The notes: generated by a model from the sequence alone, not told the origin. A stretch of DNA of 64,000 bases from Protopterus annectens (GCF_019279795.1 NC_056743.1:872382978-872446977); one strand, 5' to 3'. Shown: positions 34,667 to 47,930, counted from the first letter of the stretch. Program-made: numbers and translations.

Positions 34667-37600
34667 GTGATAGAGGGAGTAGATGATGTGACAGAACAGA
34701 TAGAGGAAGTGCAAGAAGTTAGTGACAGTGAAGAAAATAAAATATTAGACCTAGCCTTATTGAGCTTGCTCTATTCAGCAGACACAAAACCAGCAGTTAC
34801 ACTCTTGGTAGAAGGGAGGGAAATAAAATTATTGTGTGACTCAGGGGCATCACGAACAATGATACATCCCTCCAAACTACCAGAAAACACAAAGTCACCT
34901 GATTACATACTGGTAAAAGCAGCTAATGGACAACTGTATCAGGAGCCCCTCTCCCGTAATATTGCAATAACTGATCCAGTTTCAGGATGGACTCAGAAAA
35001 GCAAAATTGTTGTTTCTGCAAAATGCCCAGTAAACCTCTTGGGCAGAGACCTCATGCAGCTATTTGGTATAGCAGTAGTCCCAACCATGCAGGGTATGGA
35101 AGCACAGCGACAAATTTATACCTTTGCAGTGCAATCGGAGGGTGAAATGTTTTATTGGTACAGCCAGGACTTGGTTACGACTGGTCCAGGGACTGTGACC
35201 GAAGAATTAATGAATGTAGTCATCAGCAAGTTCCCCTCTCTTGACATTGATAAGCAACACCTGTTGTACTGTACCCTGTATTATTGCAACACACCAGGAC
35301 CTGATAAAGAATATGAGCAGGAATTATTTAAGAATCATGCAAACAGATTGATATTACGTAACCTGTACTGGGACACAGAAGGGAACAGTGTAGCCAGCTG
35401 TTCATTGCCCCAGGAGTTCTTTACACTTTATAAACCTAATCGATTACCACATGTTAGCTTAACCAAGAACAAAAGTATAGAATGGGCAGACCTAGGAGAA
35501 AAAGTCACGAGATGGGAGAAACAGACAGAACTAGAACTGTCAGAACAGGGAGTACAAATGCAGAAGTTGAACTGGATAACTCAGACCCACCCAGCTGTGC
35601 ACTTGCAGTCTAGCAAGGACAGCTGATTAGCACTCCTATTAAAGGAGGAAGAGAATGCCTTACAAAATATACCAGGGATTCTCTGGTCAACAGGAAAATC
35701 AGATGTAGGACTTATTCGTACAGCGGGACCAGTAACTATCACACCAAAGTCAGCATTTAGACCGCAGAAAAGACAGTATCCCTTAAGAAAAGATGCAGAG
35801 GCAGGGATAAAGCCTATTATAGCAGCCTTACTTAAAGGAGGGATACTAGTAGAATCTTCCGATTCACCGTGTAACACACCCTTATTTCCAGTTAAAAAAG
35901 CAAATGGAGAATGGCGTATGGTCCAAGATTTACAAGCTGTAAATGATGCAGTAATACCAAGGGCACCTACGGTGCCAGACCCACACACCCTGTTGAATGA
36001 TTTAAAACCTCAACAGAAGTATTTTTCTGTGGTAGACATCAGCAATGCGTTCTTTTCGATACCGATACACCCTGACAGCCAGTATTGGTTTGCATTCACA
36101 TTTCAGGGGAAAAGGTATACATATACGTGACTACCACAGGGGTATTGTGAAAATCCAACAATATTCTCACAAGAAATGGCAAGCAACTTGGCGGGATTTA
36201 CCCCACCAAGAGGCAGTCAGATTTTACTTTATGTTGATGGCATCTTGCTGGTGGCCCCCACCCAGCAACATTGTAGAGAAGATACCATAGCGCTATTATG
36301 ATTTTTAGCTGCTGAAGGACATAAGGTAAACAAAAATAAACTGCAGCTTTGGAAAAAACAGGTCAAATACCTAGGATATGTAATATCCAAGGAAGGTAGA
36401 ATATTAGATGAGGATAGAAAAGTAGCAATATTGCAAGCACCAAAACCCACTACCAAGAAGGAAATTATATCCTTCCTGGGTACAACTAATTTCTGCCGGA
36501 GCTGGATTCCAAACTATGCTTTGGAATCTGCACCTCTGACTGACCTCATATATAAGACGCCTATAGCAGCACAGGATTTGTTACAATGGACACCAGAGGC
36601 AGAATCTGCTTTCTACAAACTGAAACAGTTAATAGCGTCCACATTACCAAACTACTATAAACATTTTTTCCAAACTGTAGACTGTAAGGAAGGTTATATG
36701 ACATCAGTGTTAACACAACAGCATGGGGACAAGCAACGCCCCATTGCTTACTATTCATCACAACTAGACCCAGTGGCATGGCCCTTACCCCACTGTGTAC
36801 AAGCAGTAGTTGCAGCTGCAATGGCAGTACAGGCTTCGGCCTCAGTAGTCTTATTCCACCCTCTCACTTTGAGAGTGTCTCATGCAGTCGCGATTATTTT
36901 ACTACAAGAAAAGGTGGCATATCTTTCCCCTGCTAGGCATCTTTCCTGTATGATTATATTGTTGAGCCAACCTCATATGACAATTGAACGATGCAAGACT
37001 TTGAACCCTTCTACCTTGCTCCCAACCCCTGCGGACGGCACACCACACCACTGCCTGCAGGTAATTGAGCAAAAGACACTACCTAGAAAAGATCTCATGG
37101 ATGTCCCCTTGGATGATGCCGAGGTGACATACTACGTGGATGGCTCATGCAAAAGGGGACCTACAGGACAGAACCTAGTAGGATATGCAGTAGTTTCTGA
37201 CACTGAGATTATAGAAGCAAAACCTTTACCACACAACTTATCTGCACAGGCAGCAGAACTGATTGCCTTGACACGGGCATGTACCTTAGCAAAGGATAAA
37301 TATGTAAACATTTTTACTGACAGCCAGTATGCTTTTTCTACTGTACATGTTTTTGCGCAACAGTGAAAAAAACGAGGAATGATAACATCTACTGGCAAAC
37401 CTATAAATCATGCACAGTTTATTTTAGATCTTTTAGAATCTATTCAGTTACCTCAGAAAGTAGCTATTTGTAAATGCACAGCTCACACCAAGCAACAAGA
37501 TAGGATTTCAGAAGGTAATGCGAGAGCTGATACAGCTGCAAAACAAGCAGCTACAGAAGTATTTCTTTTAAATGAAGAACTACAACCCTCTGAGATTTTA

Positions 37601-38818
37601 GACTTAGAAATGTTAAAAACAATGCAGACACTCACTACGCAAGCTAAAAAACAAAGATGGGTAAAACGAGGAGCAATTCTCGAAAAGGAGCTGTACATCT
37701 CTAAAGAAGGGAAACCGATACTACCATCTAATTTGTTTAGATATGCAGCTTTGTTGAGCCATGGGCAGTGCCATGTCTCAACAGGGGGGATGGTACAGCT
37801 GGTGAACCAAGTGTTCACAACGTACGGATTTACAAACTACTCTAAAAAATTTTGTTTGATGTGCCAAATTTGTAACAAACATCATGCACAAGGGGCGTTA
37901 AAGCCCAAGCAAGGGAGTTTCCCTACACCACCATATCCGTTTCACATTATCTGTATGGATTTCATAGAACTGAACAAATGTGAAAATAAGAAGTATTGTC
38001 TTGTCATTGTAGATATGTTTTCCAGATGGGTGGAACCCTTTCCAACCAAAAATCCAGATGCAGCCATGGTGGCAAAGGTACTTGTCAAAGAAATCATCCC
38101 TAGATTCGGCATTCCGGAAAGGATCTACAGTGACAACGGTACACACTTTGTAAACCAAACCATACAGCAGTTAAGTAAGCATTTTGGTATTTCATTAAAA
38201 AATCATTGTGCATACCATCTGCAATCTGCAGGGCTAGTTGAGAGGCATAATGGTATATTAAAGAATAAATTAAGAAAGTTAATAGCTGAGACAAGGAAGA
38301 ATTGGTTGTATTGCTTGCCCCTGGCACTGTTGAGCATGAGAACTGCTCTGACTGCAAAAGGATTGACTCCTTTAGAAAAACTATTTGGAAGGGCTTATTA
38401 TACACCCCAGTGGAAACTTCTCATGTCCTCAGACCAGGAAGCTGATCTTATACTAGCTGAGTATATGAGGAATTTGTTGAATGCTAAACATCTGTTGCAG
38501 TCAAATTCTGTTTCAGATAAAGAACAAACCGAAACATTGGAAGTGGCAGTGATCCCCGGGGACTGGGTGTGGGTGAAGAATATAAAGAAGAAAAATTGGT
38601 CATCACCAAGGTGGGAAGGTCCATACCAGGTGCTTCTTTTGACACCCACTGCAGTCAAGATAGCAGAGCGAGCTTTGTGGATCCACCTGATGCACTGCAA
38701 ACTAGTTAAGAACTTTGAACTGGACAAAAATCTTACCTCTCCATCGGGGACCTCAGCACAAAGTCTGGCTACAAAGGGGGGTCAGATCAATATGACTGAT
38801 CCGTCTCAACCCCAGTAA
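34667..38818 (+). pseudogene. Retroviral pro-pol (fossil)
   Basis: Domains are in the standard order. The protease has an LLCDSGASRTMI active-site region near 34835. The reverse transcriptase lies at about 35700-36500 with recognisable palm blocks. RNase H (YYVDGSCKRG, FTDSQYA) is near 37120-37330. Integrase covers about 37700-38720, with an HHCC zinc domain, the catalytic D...D...E core ([21 protein letters not shown]) and a C-terminal [15 protein letters not shown] block of gamma-retroviral type. Broken at a few places. Confidence 0.9.
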
Positions 38819-38959
38819 AGAAACCATTGGTGCTGAAGGTCCTATTAGGGCAGAGAGTAAGAACACATGTCTGAAATAAAGATGATAGGATCCAGTAAGA
38901 TCCAGATGTACCTATTCGGAAGAGTCGGAGAAAACAGGAATGCAGAACAACAGTTTCCT

Positions 38960-40309
38960 CAGAAATATTGAATCATCCTGTTGACTGTACTCTTTTTGTT
39001 GTGGCCATTCCTTTTCCCAGCCACACAAACTGAACTGAATAAGCGTGGAGAGTTGCACGTAGAGTGGCACCCAAACTTCAGCACTTACCAGGCAATCAAA
39101 TATGTGTATGCTGAGACCTTCAATGTTTCAAATTGCTGGATTTGCACAGCTTTGCCAACAGCATACGGGGGGTTATTGTTAACTTCAGTCCCCCTAGGAG
39201 CCAACAAGACCTGGGAAAATTTAGTCTATGATACATCAGATGTTACATCACAAAATAAAGTAACATTGCACTTGTCTGTTCGACAGAAGGGGACTGTGTG
39301 TTTTTACAAAAATTATACCGTTCAGGTGGGTTGGAGCAATTGCAATGTGACTGTTCCCTATAGATGCTACAGTAAAACTGACAACACAGGTTCCTATTGC
39401 AACACAAGCTATGATTCCTTTTTTGAACTGATGCATAGGACAACTGATGAAGTAAAACATAATGCTGACCTCTATAAACAACTGATTATAGTTGACAAAA
39501 AAATGTTTCATCCAGAGCCAGGACATAGTAAAGTTACTACCAAAGTAGAAGATTGTTATTTTGTATGTGGCAGGAAAGCATACAAGTGGTCACCTGAGAA
39601 TTGGTCCAGCAGTTGTTATTTGGGGTACCTGGTTCCGGCCATACGACACACAGCAGTTTTGCCTCAGGGGAAAATTTGGAATGTTCAACAAGAAATCAAG
39701 AAACCTGTCAATCCAGTGGGGCAAATCAATGTGGGCTGGAAAAACCATTATGCTGTGAGCTTAGGGAAAAATGGACTGTCGCATATGGACTTGCGTGATA
39801 CCATCATCTCGTGGGCAGGTGTACTGCCAGCATATGGAGCAATGAAATCAATCTGGGAACTGAGAAAACTGTCTAAACTTCTAGAAATAATGAGCAAATG
39901 CAACCTTTTCTGCTCTAGAACTGGTGACTGATGAACTGACTGCCATGAAAACTGTAGTTCTTCAAAACCGCATGGCTCTCGACTTCATTTAATCCAGGAG
40001 GAGTGCTATTCGTATATTCCTGACTACAAACATGAGATAGACAATCACCTTGAGGTAATTCAGCAAGTGTCAGCTATGACCAAGCCAGGACCAAATCCAT
40101 TGACGGACTTTCTCCAGAGACTGTTTGGGGGGTGGGGCAGTATCCTAATGAACATCCTGATTGCCATCTGTGTAGGAATGATCCTGCTGGTGGTATGTGT
40201 GTGCTGCTGCATCCCCTGCATGAAAAGACTGATTAAAGACCTTATAGACATGTCAGTTTCAGAAACCTTATACCAAGGTGCTGAACTTGAAGAATTGTTG
40301 AAAAATTGA
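38960..40309 (+). pseudogene. Retroviral env (fossil)
   Basis: It opens with a hydrophobic leader (TVLFLLWPFLFP). The surface part contains the CWIC motif and several N-x-S/T sites. The transmembrane part has an LQNRMALDF segment like the immunosuppressive region of gamma-type Env. A membrane anchor near 40145-40220 (ILIAICVGMILLVVCVCC) precedes a cytoplasmic tail ending EELLKN. Broken. Confidence 0.85.
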
Positions 40310-40426
40310 AAATGCTTTCATAAGTTTAAACTGAATGACTCTCTTAACTGCAAATCCTGAGCAGGAAGAGGTTAGGGGAAGAAAAATTGTTTATGCTTAT
40401 TTTGAAAGTAGAATAAAAGTATTAAA

Positions 40427-41250
40427 CGGGGGAAATGTTAGAAAAATATGTATTAGTAATATGCATGCTTAGTGCATTCGAGGTTTTAAAGGGTTAATAC
40501 ATTTATTCTGTTCACACTGCATGAATCTGCACAGCTACTAGAGACATTCCAATCCTGTTTATGTCATGAAAATATGCGCAGTTATGATCTGCTTATGCCA
40601 TGGAAATTAACAAGAAGCATTTGATTTCTGCTAATGTCATGAAAATAGTAAGTGTTTCATTTATACTAGTGTCATGAGACTTAACAAAGAGTTATTGATT
40701 TTCTGCTTATGCCATGAGAAAGCACACAGCGCTGAAGCTATTGATAATGAAAACAAAGGCTGCTTGAAAGTATAAACCGCAGTCAGCATTACTTGTACCA
40801 AGCTAAAAATGTACCTTGAATCTAGGCAAAATGTAACACATATATATTAGAACTGCACAATTGAAGAATTGAAAGATTGTGGTGGGCTAAAAATAAGCCC
40901 CAAGGCCAGGTTGTTTTTCTCAAAATTTTTTGTAAATCAACAATAATCCAGTCATGTCAGCAGGAAATCTAAGTAACATTTTCTATGTAACACATAGTGA
41001 GTTTTAAATCTGAACATGTCAGCAGGAAATCTAAGTAACATTTTCTGTTGAGTAATACAGAAAGCTGTGTCTAACTACGTCAACAATAGAATAGTAACAT
41101 TTCATAGAACTGTATAAAAGTAGCATACTGCTCACTAGTAATTTAGACAAATCATTCTGCCTGCATGCTTTGTCTCCTTGCTGCAAGTTAATAAAGAGTG
41201 CCTTACTTGAACCTTATGTGAATTGGTCTTTGAAGTTTTTTCCTTTAACA
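40427..41250 (+). repeat. Polypurine tract and 3' LTR of the retrovirus
   Basis: A purine tract (ACGGGGGAAA) precedes the LTR at 40436-41250 (815 bp, ending TTAACA). It is longer than the 5' LTR mainly because of an extra segment of about 62 bp near 40985-41046. Half of that segment is a tandem duplicate of adjacent LTR sequence (the block from GTCAGCAGG to ATTTTCT). Confidence 0.9.
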
Positions 41251-41636
41251 ATAAATAAAAAAGAACATGAAAATACTAAATATCTATTTATAATAAACAC
41301 CAGAGTTTCAATCACATGAAATATTAAAAATAACACAGGTGGACAGGTTCACACAGTTACAGAAAAACAATACTTAACTAATATTGCTGTATTTTTCTGA
41401 CTGATCTCAAGAGTTACTATTCCCTGGTAACTTAGACCAACACAAGATGCAGGTGAGTGGTCTTCCTTCTTTGTCAGTTCCCAAAAACAGACTGCTCTGA
41501 GACTTCAGGCCTACCTAATATTAAACATTTTAGTGATGGATTCCAGAATGATATTATATACATTTGGTCATAGGACTTCTGGTTCTCATGGAACCCCCCA
41601 TTGCTAGAAACTGCCAGGATTTAGCACCTATGTATC

Positions 41637-41714
<78 letters not shown>

Positions 41715-42680
41715 AGCCTTGCTAAAATCTGCGGCAGCTCTGGAAGGCATAAAACCATAAAATGCTTCCACTTTTCCTATAGCAGCTAATAAACCACACT
41801 TCTTACAGACATTGTGTCTCTTGCTTCATTCAAAACTATGAAATAACATCTTTATGGCTTAGACCCAGTAATTTAATTTCAAAGTTTGAGCTTAACCTCT
41901 TCTCTTCTAGTATTCTCTGTTAAAACATATACATTTAAACAGTTACAATAATACATGTATATTTCTTTTCTGTCCAGCAGGGCACACTGCAACTTTACAA
42001 ATACATTTTTCAACCCAAACATCTATAAAAATCAGTTTGATATGCAAATTACATACAATTCTTTACAAAATTCCAGCTAGCTGTGATGGCATATGTTACA
42101 CATCCACTGTCCTACTGCTCCTGGCATAGCTGGCTATACCTCACATTGTCACACCATCCAGTGCTTTATTCAGTGATTTTTAAGTGTGTGTGCTTGACAT
42201 GATTAGACATCCCATTCTAGTACACAGACTTGTCTCTGTTGCTTTCAGAATCCATCCATTTAGATGGCTTAAAACCTACTCCATTAAAAAATTTGCAGTT
42301 CAAGCTGGCAATGCTACATCTGACTCTATGTACTTCACTTCTGGTGTCCATCAGGGATCTATCTAGGGGTTTGTTGGATCAGTCCATCAACTTTAACATA
42401 AGTAACATGATAACTTCATCTAGAAACTCAAACTTTTGACTGGGAAAATATTTTTGTTCCAAAAGTTAAATTTGTACTTCCATACATTCCACTGTTTTCC
42501 CATACAAAAGTTTTCTGCTTCCAACTGCACTGCACGAAATCAGCTATGTTGTTTCCTTCTCCCTGCCAACAGGGAGAACCACTGGCTCTCTATTGCTAAG
42601 CAAACTGCCCCCACACAATTGAACCTGATAGTCTTTTACTGGCTACATCAATCTATAACATGTTTAGGTTAGAATGCTGC

Positions 42681-42920
42681 CTCTCTCTTGCTGCTGAGCT
42701 AAATCATAGCATAGTCTATTATTACTATATATGTCAGTCTTATCTCTCAATTGCCCCCGATTTTGACTCATATCTTTGCCCCATCTTTCATAAAATGTGT
42801 GATTTTTTTGATAAATCACTGAGCATTACAGTATGTTGATAATGCCAGATATGTGTGTTAAACATTTTATTGTTCAGTAAATGCATGTGGATACAAAACA
42901 TGTTCTAGTAAATCTTTAAG
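42681..42920 (+). mobile_element. MITE family M1 fragment
   Basis: From about 42732: TATCTCTCAATTGCCCCCGA, then CTCATATCTTTGCCCC, AAATCACTGAGCATTACAG and TTGTTCAGTAAATGCATG match the M1 order. The right end is lost. Confidence 0.5.
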
Positions 42921-43849
42921 TGAATTAGGGTAGGCTTTATCCGGAATACTTGAGTGCAAAGAGCACTTCATCAGTCATATTTCACATAACTTCATTTTAG
43001 CATAGCTGCTGCTGTGGATAGATCATTCAGCCAAACAGCTATTAGACATACCTCACCATAAGCTATTAGAAATCTAGATAAATTATAGTTAAATCCACTC
43101 CCCATTCACATTTTGGACACTTTCACCTGTACATGGTTCTGTGATACTGGTTAGTAATTTGTTTAATTTTCTTTTATTTGCAGTGTGTATACTTACCTAT
43201 TTGTATATTTATCTCTTTATACAAACATTAAAGAATATAAAAATGTTATATTGTTTGGTAATGGAAAACATCTATCATCCAGCCGATGTGCACATGGCAA
43301 GCAAGTACCCCAGAGTCCTGCTCTTGCTTGCTCAATAGCCCACAGGCTCTAAAACTTCTATTAAATGAAGTATAAAGTAAATCAGTTAATTGCTAAACAC
43401 AAGCAGTTTCTGAAGTATTACAGTGTATGATATATGTGAGGATAATTGTACTGATTTTTAATAAACTTTTCTTAAATTTATACCAGCTCCCCATTAGCCA
43501 CTGCAGAATATCTTTGCATGGCACATTTGAAGGAGTTATATCCCTTCAATGCAGCTATAATTTTAACTATTTTCTATTAACTTGTCTTAAATTATATACC
43601 TGAAGGAAGTTAACACCCCCCACATGAATATTTGGATGTATAATTTAAGTGTACATTTGGCAGCACATTAAGTGCTTCAGTTATCATTGGTGCTTTGCAT
43701 CTATTGTTTTTTCAGGTTAAAGAGATGTCTTTTTTGTGTTAAGTCTACATGTACACTTTGTGTCGGAGGGAGTTTTACCTTGAGGTTGCAATTACCTCCT
43801 ACAACCAAAGGCATGCTGTTAGATGAATGGCTGATCCTCTAAATTTCCT

Positions 43850-43850
<1 letters not shown>
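42921..43850. other. No gene recognised
   Basis: No coding or RNA gene seen. Confidence 0.5.
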
Positions 43851-43854
<4 letters not shown>

Positions 43855-43886
<32 letters not shown>

Positions 43887-43915
43887 TGAGAGAGAGAGAG
43901 GGAGGGAGGGAGGGG
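43855..43915. repeat. GT/GA/GGGA microsatellite
   Basis: A GT run passes into GAGA and then GGGA repeats. Confidence 0.95.
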
Positions 43916-45235
43916 GACAGAGCAGATATACTCTTGCAAAGCCTGCAGTGGACTTGGCTTTTGTCCAAGAGTGGTTCTTTGCTTTAGCCCATTGCTTGGT
44001 TGCTTGACTTGACAGGCCTCTGTGAACATGACTAGGATATAGCTAGAATCAGGAAATGAATAAATGTGAACTTGGCATGACATGGCATGCGGTAATTCTT
44101 ATTCATTTCAGCAGTTTATCATGGCAGGGACACAGTGTGATGAGAAGACCATCATAATAACTGTGATGTTTGAAAATAAATCTGCCACTGTTTTCTGAGT
44201 CAGACTGCAATAGACCTGTGAACTTCATTTAAGCCTTATAAAACCCAGATCATCTAAACAAAAAAATATGTAATTGAATCTGCAATTTGTACTTTTAGTG
44301 GCATGAAAAGATGTGAGAAATTGTGATCTTTTTCTAAGCAATGTATAAAAAAGTTTGTAACTGGAGTTTTTAAATGTATGCTGCTGGAAAACTACAGCAA
44401 TTATACACAATATGTGAAATACATATCACATACATGAAACAGAAACTGCACTATTTCTGCCTTTGACTACAAGATCTGAGATTATTCCTATGCCAGAAAG
44501 CTAAAAGCTGAAAATGTACAATTAGAATTCTGTAAGGAGATAGGTAGTCAACAGCAGGGTAGCAAACCCATCCGCAGTTAAATGTGAAACTCTGTTTAAC
44601 TTCATTATGGTTTATGTATGGAAGAAGCATAAAACATACAACTGGAAAAAAACAGCCAGCCAGAATGAGAGCTATCCTAGTGCATGTGCTGCACCTGTGA
44701 CGGTTTGTTTCCACACTTATGTCTGTGCCTGAGATGTGTTCTGAAACTTTGGCCAGTTTAGCATAAGGCTCAGTGATCCTTTTAGTGAAGAGATGGCCAA
44801 AAGAAGGTTTATCTGCAGACAGATGCTTTTTCTTTCTTGTAACCTATTTATTCAAAGCGATTATTTTCTGTTTTCTCTGTGCAAAAGTTTGTTTCTCTAC
44901 ATGTTTAACTGCTAACTGTACTACTTAACTTATTCAGTCTTAAATACTTTTATTTATTCACCTCCAAAAAGATTGCATCTAATCATCTATTTACTTGCTC
45001 ATTAATTTATAAAAAGATATTTATTCCAAAGTAGTGCCAAGCTACTGGCATCTACCTCTAACTGACCAGACTGCTATGTCATATGCTGCCATTTGTGTTT
45101 ATAATTATCTGGTTTGTCACGAGTGCAACAGTAACTAGGAGCTCCCCATTCGGGTAATTTGGTGTGATGGCAGTCTGCTTGGGTTAAGACAGAGGGTTGC
45201 AGTGTTGAAAATTACCAGCCTGCCCTGGACATTAA
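43916..45235. other. No gene recognised
   Basis: No coding or RNA gene seen. The small open frames lack recognisable motifs. Confidence 0.5.
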
Positions 45236-45237
45236 TG

Positions 45238-45310
45238 TGAGTGAGTGAGTGAGTGAGTGAGTGAGTGAGTGAGTGAGTGAGTGAGTGTGTGTGTGTGTGT
45301 GTGTGTGTGT
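45238..45310. repeat. GTGA tetranucleotide and GT microsatellite
   Basis: About 12 units of GTGA followed by about 12 units of GT, an abrupt change of motif within one tract. Confidence 0.97.
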
Positions 45311-45349
45311 AGTTACAACTTTATTCAATGTGCAATTACTGTGTTCCAA

Positions 45350-46740
45350 TGAGCACAATTACCATGGTCTAATGAGCATAGGAAGGCACTGAAATCTAAA
45401 TAGAGTGATGAAAAAGAAGTCTGGGGAGCTAGGCCAAAGACTATGCTCAGGGGTGCTCAATGTAAAGCTTATTCTTGATTGTGGATGGTGTAGGCCCATA
45501 CTCAGAGCATAGTTCCTGCATGCTGTTATAGCCATAGGATCATAGGAGGTTACTAGACTAATGACCCCAGGGTCCTTACAAGCCTAGCCAAGTTTACCCT
45601 TATTTTCATGATCAGCACATATCACCCCTGTCCAAGAGGAACATAAGTGGAACCCCTGGGATGAATTTACAGTTACCCATCCAATTGTCCAGACTGTGTT
45701 TGAAGAGGGCCAATGAGGTGCCCTGCTTGATGTGAAGCGGGAGTCTATTCCAAAGCAGTGGTAACTCTGGGAGACAATCCTGTCCCTTCAGCAGGTTCTA
45801 TTAAATGTCACATGCTAGGTTAAGATCATTAGAGAGAGTAACATGTGTACCATTTGACTTATGGATATGCAGCATTTCCAATAAAGCAGGGTCAAAGACT
45901 GTCTTATATGTAAGGCAGAGATCACGTCTGTGTAGTCTGTATGAAAAAGAATAAAGTGACAGTGATTTCAGACAATCCTCATAGGACAGATGCTGAAGAC
46001 CTTACCTTATGAGGGACCTTTGTTGTCTCTCCAATTGCTGCAGGTGCTTCGAAAGGTACATACCAAAAGGGGCATTGTATTCAATTATTGGCCTGAGGAA
46101 GGAAGAGTACAGCGAGGTTATAACTTCTTTTTTCTGGAGGTAATACCCTTACTTATGAGATGGGCAATGCAGAATGCCCTTCTTACCACTGTGGAGACAT
46201 GGTGATTAAAGGTAAGGTTGCTGTCAACCTATGTGCCCAGGTCTCTCACCACTGAGTGTGTACTTAGGGTGTTATTGATGTGGTAGCTAGCAGGAACATC
46301 ACTCTTACCGAAAGGGATGATAATACATTGTTTTGCATTGAGTTTAAGGCCATGACTTTGGCACCAATCATTTGTTTGTTTAAGGCCCTCTTGTAGGATG
46401 TTGACATAATTTGTAGATTCTATGACCGGTCCCAGTTTGCAGTTATCAGCAAACTGTCAGTCACAGACCTTTAGTTTTAGCTTGCACTTCGGAGAAATCG
46501 ATTCCAAACAATAGAGGCCCCAGGACTGATCCCTGTGGAATATCACTCATTACATGTCTGCTGTTGGAGGTGGATTCCCCTATTTTGACTATATGGGTTC
46601 TATCACTGAGCCAGTTAGCAACCCATCTAATGATATACAGGTTGATACCTAGCTGGGTGAGTTTGTCAATTATGCCTGAGTGGGGGATAATGTCAAAAGC
46701 CTTGGTTAAGTCTAGGTAGACTGTATACACAGATTTCCCT
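45350..46740 (-). mobile_element. CR1-type LINE, 5'-truncated
   Basis: On the - strand an open stretch at 46461-46730 reads YLDLTKAFDIIPHS, then IRWVANWLSDRTHIVKIG and DIPQGSVLGPLLFGI, the core RT blocks of the CR1/Jockey group. Further blocks continue in changing frames down to about 45600 (for example PLHIKQGTSLALFKHSLDNW), the usual C-terminal end. The YADD-type block is degraded. The copy lacks its 5' half and is broken. Among LINEs in this window it has the best-preserved RT. Confidence 0.8.
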
Positions 46741-46759
46741 TCATCGAGGGCTCATGATG

Positions 46760-47930
46760 CATGTAATGAGTTTAGTGGTTCATATATGCGTTTCCTTTTT
46801 ATACTTCAATTTGACTAGTACCAATGTTTTGATTTCAAAGACCATACTCTTGCTGGCCATATGTTTTAGCTTTAGATAATTTGTGGACAGTGGAACAAAT
46901 TCAGAGACCAAAGCACGTGCCACCGATCTACCCTACTTCACATTGAAAATTTTAAAAATTTGTGCAAAAGTCAAAACAGTGATATATCCCAAGTTACACA
47001 CCAATATATTTTATGCATATCTTAACACATTTCCTCTGGATGTTTTATTCCCTTAGCCTGTGTATACTAGTTATAGATGGGTCTTGGCTGAAAGGGTACT
47101 TGACAGGAGTCCACTTACCCAATTATCAAATGTACAAAGACAGAGATATAGACAAGTGATTCTAGTATATATCAGAACATCAAACAAGTTTGGTGGGGCT
47201 TATCACTTGTTTTACACATGAATGCAAGGCAGGCCCAGACAACTTTATTTTAATGAAATTATTAACTCCTTACACTTAATTCAGACACCAGTAAGAAGGC
47301 AGTCATAGCACAATCTAACCAAAAACCTGACAGACAGATAAAGCCTACACAATGACTGCAGGTCTGGTTCACTTCAACGGATCTGGACCTCTACAATAAG
47401 TCTATAACGAGACAGTTTTTCCAAATGGTAATTCATTTACTTTGTGCAAATATGCTAGTGGATTAATAATCCTTTGCAAATTTAATTAGTAAGTATGTCT
47501 TAAATGACAATGAAATGGGAAAATGGAATCAAGGGTGTAGCCAGGCATATTATTCGTACTCTACTGAGTACGTTTTTTTTTTCAGAGTATTATATCAACA
47601 TAGCTTTTTTTCAGGTCATATTATGTCTAAAAATGTCCAAATTAATATCTTTAACAGCAGATGCAATATTACTAATCTAAAAAAACAATATTTTAATAGT
47701 TTTTGTGAGCAGCTGAAAATGTTACTTATATTTATTAGGTGCTTGGGGTAGCATTTTGAGAGATGGGTCCATATTTAAGTGATAGGTGCCCAGGGGTGGG
47801 GGTAGCACTAAGAGCTTGTGAGTGTACAAAATGGAATTTGCTTGAATGGAATGAATTTCAAACGTCATATTTCACCTCTGCAAAAAATAAAGGGTTATAT
47901 GGTATAATTTAGAGAACCAATTAGACTGCT
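46760..47930. other. No gene recognised
   Basis: AT-rich with no recognised coding or RNA gene. It lies between the CR1 copy and the sp5l promoter region. Confidence 0.5.

Larger units (their letters stand above)
29710..41255 (+). mobile_element. Endogenous retrovirus, gamma-like, complete in length but broken (fossil)
   Basis: The provirus runs 29715-41250 with ATAAA duplicated at 29710-29714 and 41251-41255. It holds 5' LTR, primer site, gag, pro-pol, env, purine tract and 3' LTR in order. The 5' LTR is interrupted by a Penelope-like element at 30126-31976. Gag and pro-pol lie in one frame, the arrangement gammaretroviruses use with stop read-through. The Env CWIC motif and the Gag N-terminal glycine also fit a gamma-like (class I) virus. 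By eye the LTRs differ at about 24 of 750 positions (about 97 percent identical), a moderately young insertion. It is broken, with about eight breaks in the coding regions. Confidence 0.9.
27681..42153 (-). mobile_element. Solo LTR C of the gypsy-like family, itself interrupted
   Basis: On the - strand LTR C begins at 42153 (TGTGACAATG) and ends at 27681. It is flanked by CCATC duplications (27676-27680 and 42154-42158). Its surviving pieces are 41256-42153, about 29053-29709 and 27681-27691, in total about 1.57 kb. That matches the LTRs at 7194 and 9632. LTR D sits 11 bp from its end, and the retrovirus sits in its middle. It carries CA microsatellites at both of the family's microsatellite sites (29394-29430 and 41641-41709). 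Confidence 0.8.
27240..42680 (+). mobile_element. L2-like LINE split by a nested stack of insertions
   Basis: The LINE occupies 27240-27680 and resumes at 42159-42680. The left part reads IIPLPKIPYS-like and YGFKKEHNTLPA-like blocks, which precede the RT catalytic core. The right part reads WLKTYSIKKFAVQAGNATSD and FTSGVHQGSI, the block equivalent to GVPQGSILGP. The CCATC at 27676-27680 is repeated at 42154-42158 as the target duplication of solo LTR C. All DNA between is later insertion. The LINE is heavily decayed and is the oldest layer. Confidence 0.75.

Noticed and set aside
29710-41255. A domesticated or functional viral gene
   Set aside because: The coding regions are broken and nothing in the sequence suggests retained host use.
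1-47900. A second host protein-coding gene upstream of sp5l
   Set aside because: Every long or motif-bearing frame resolves to a retroelement; no unclaimed exon-like segments were recognised.
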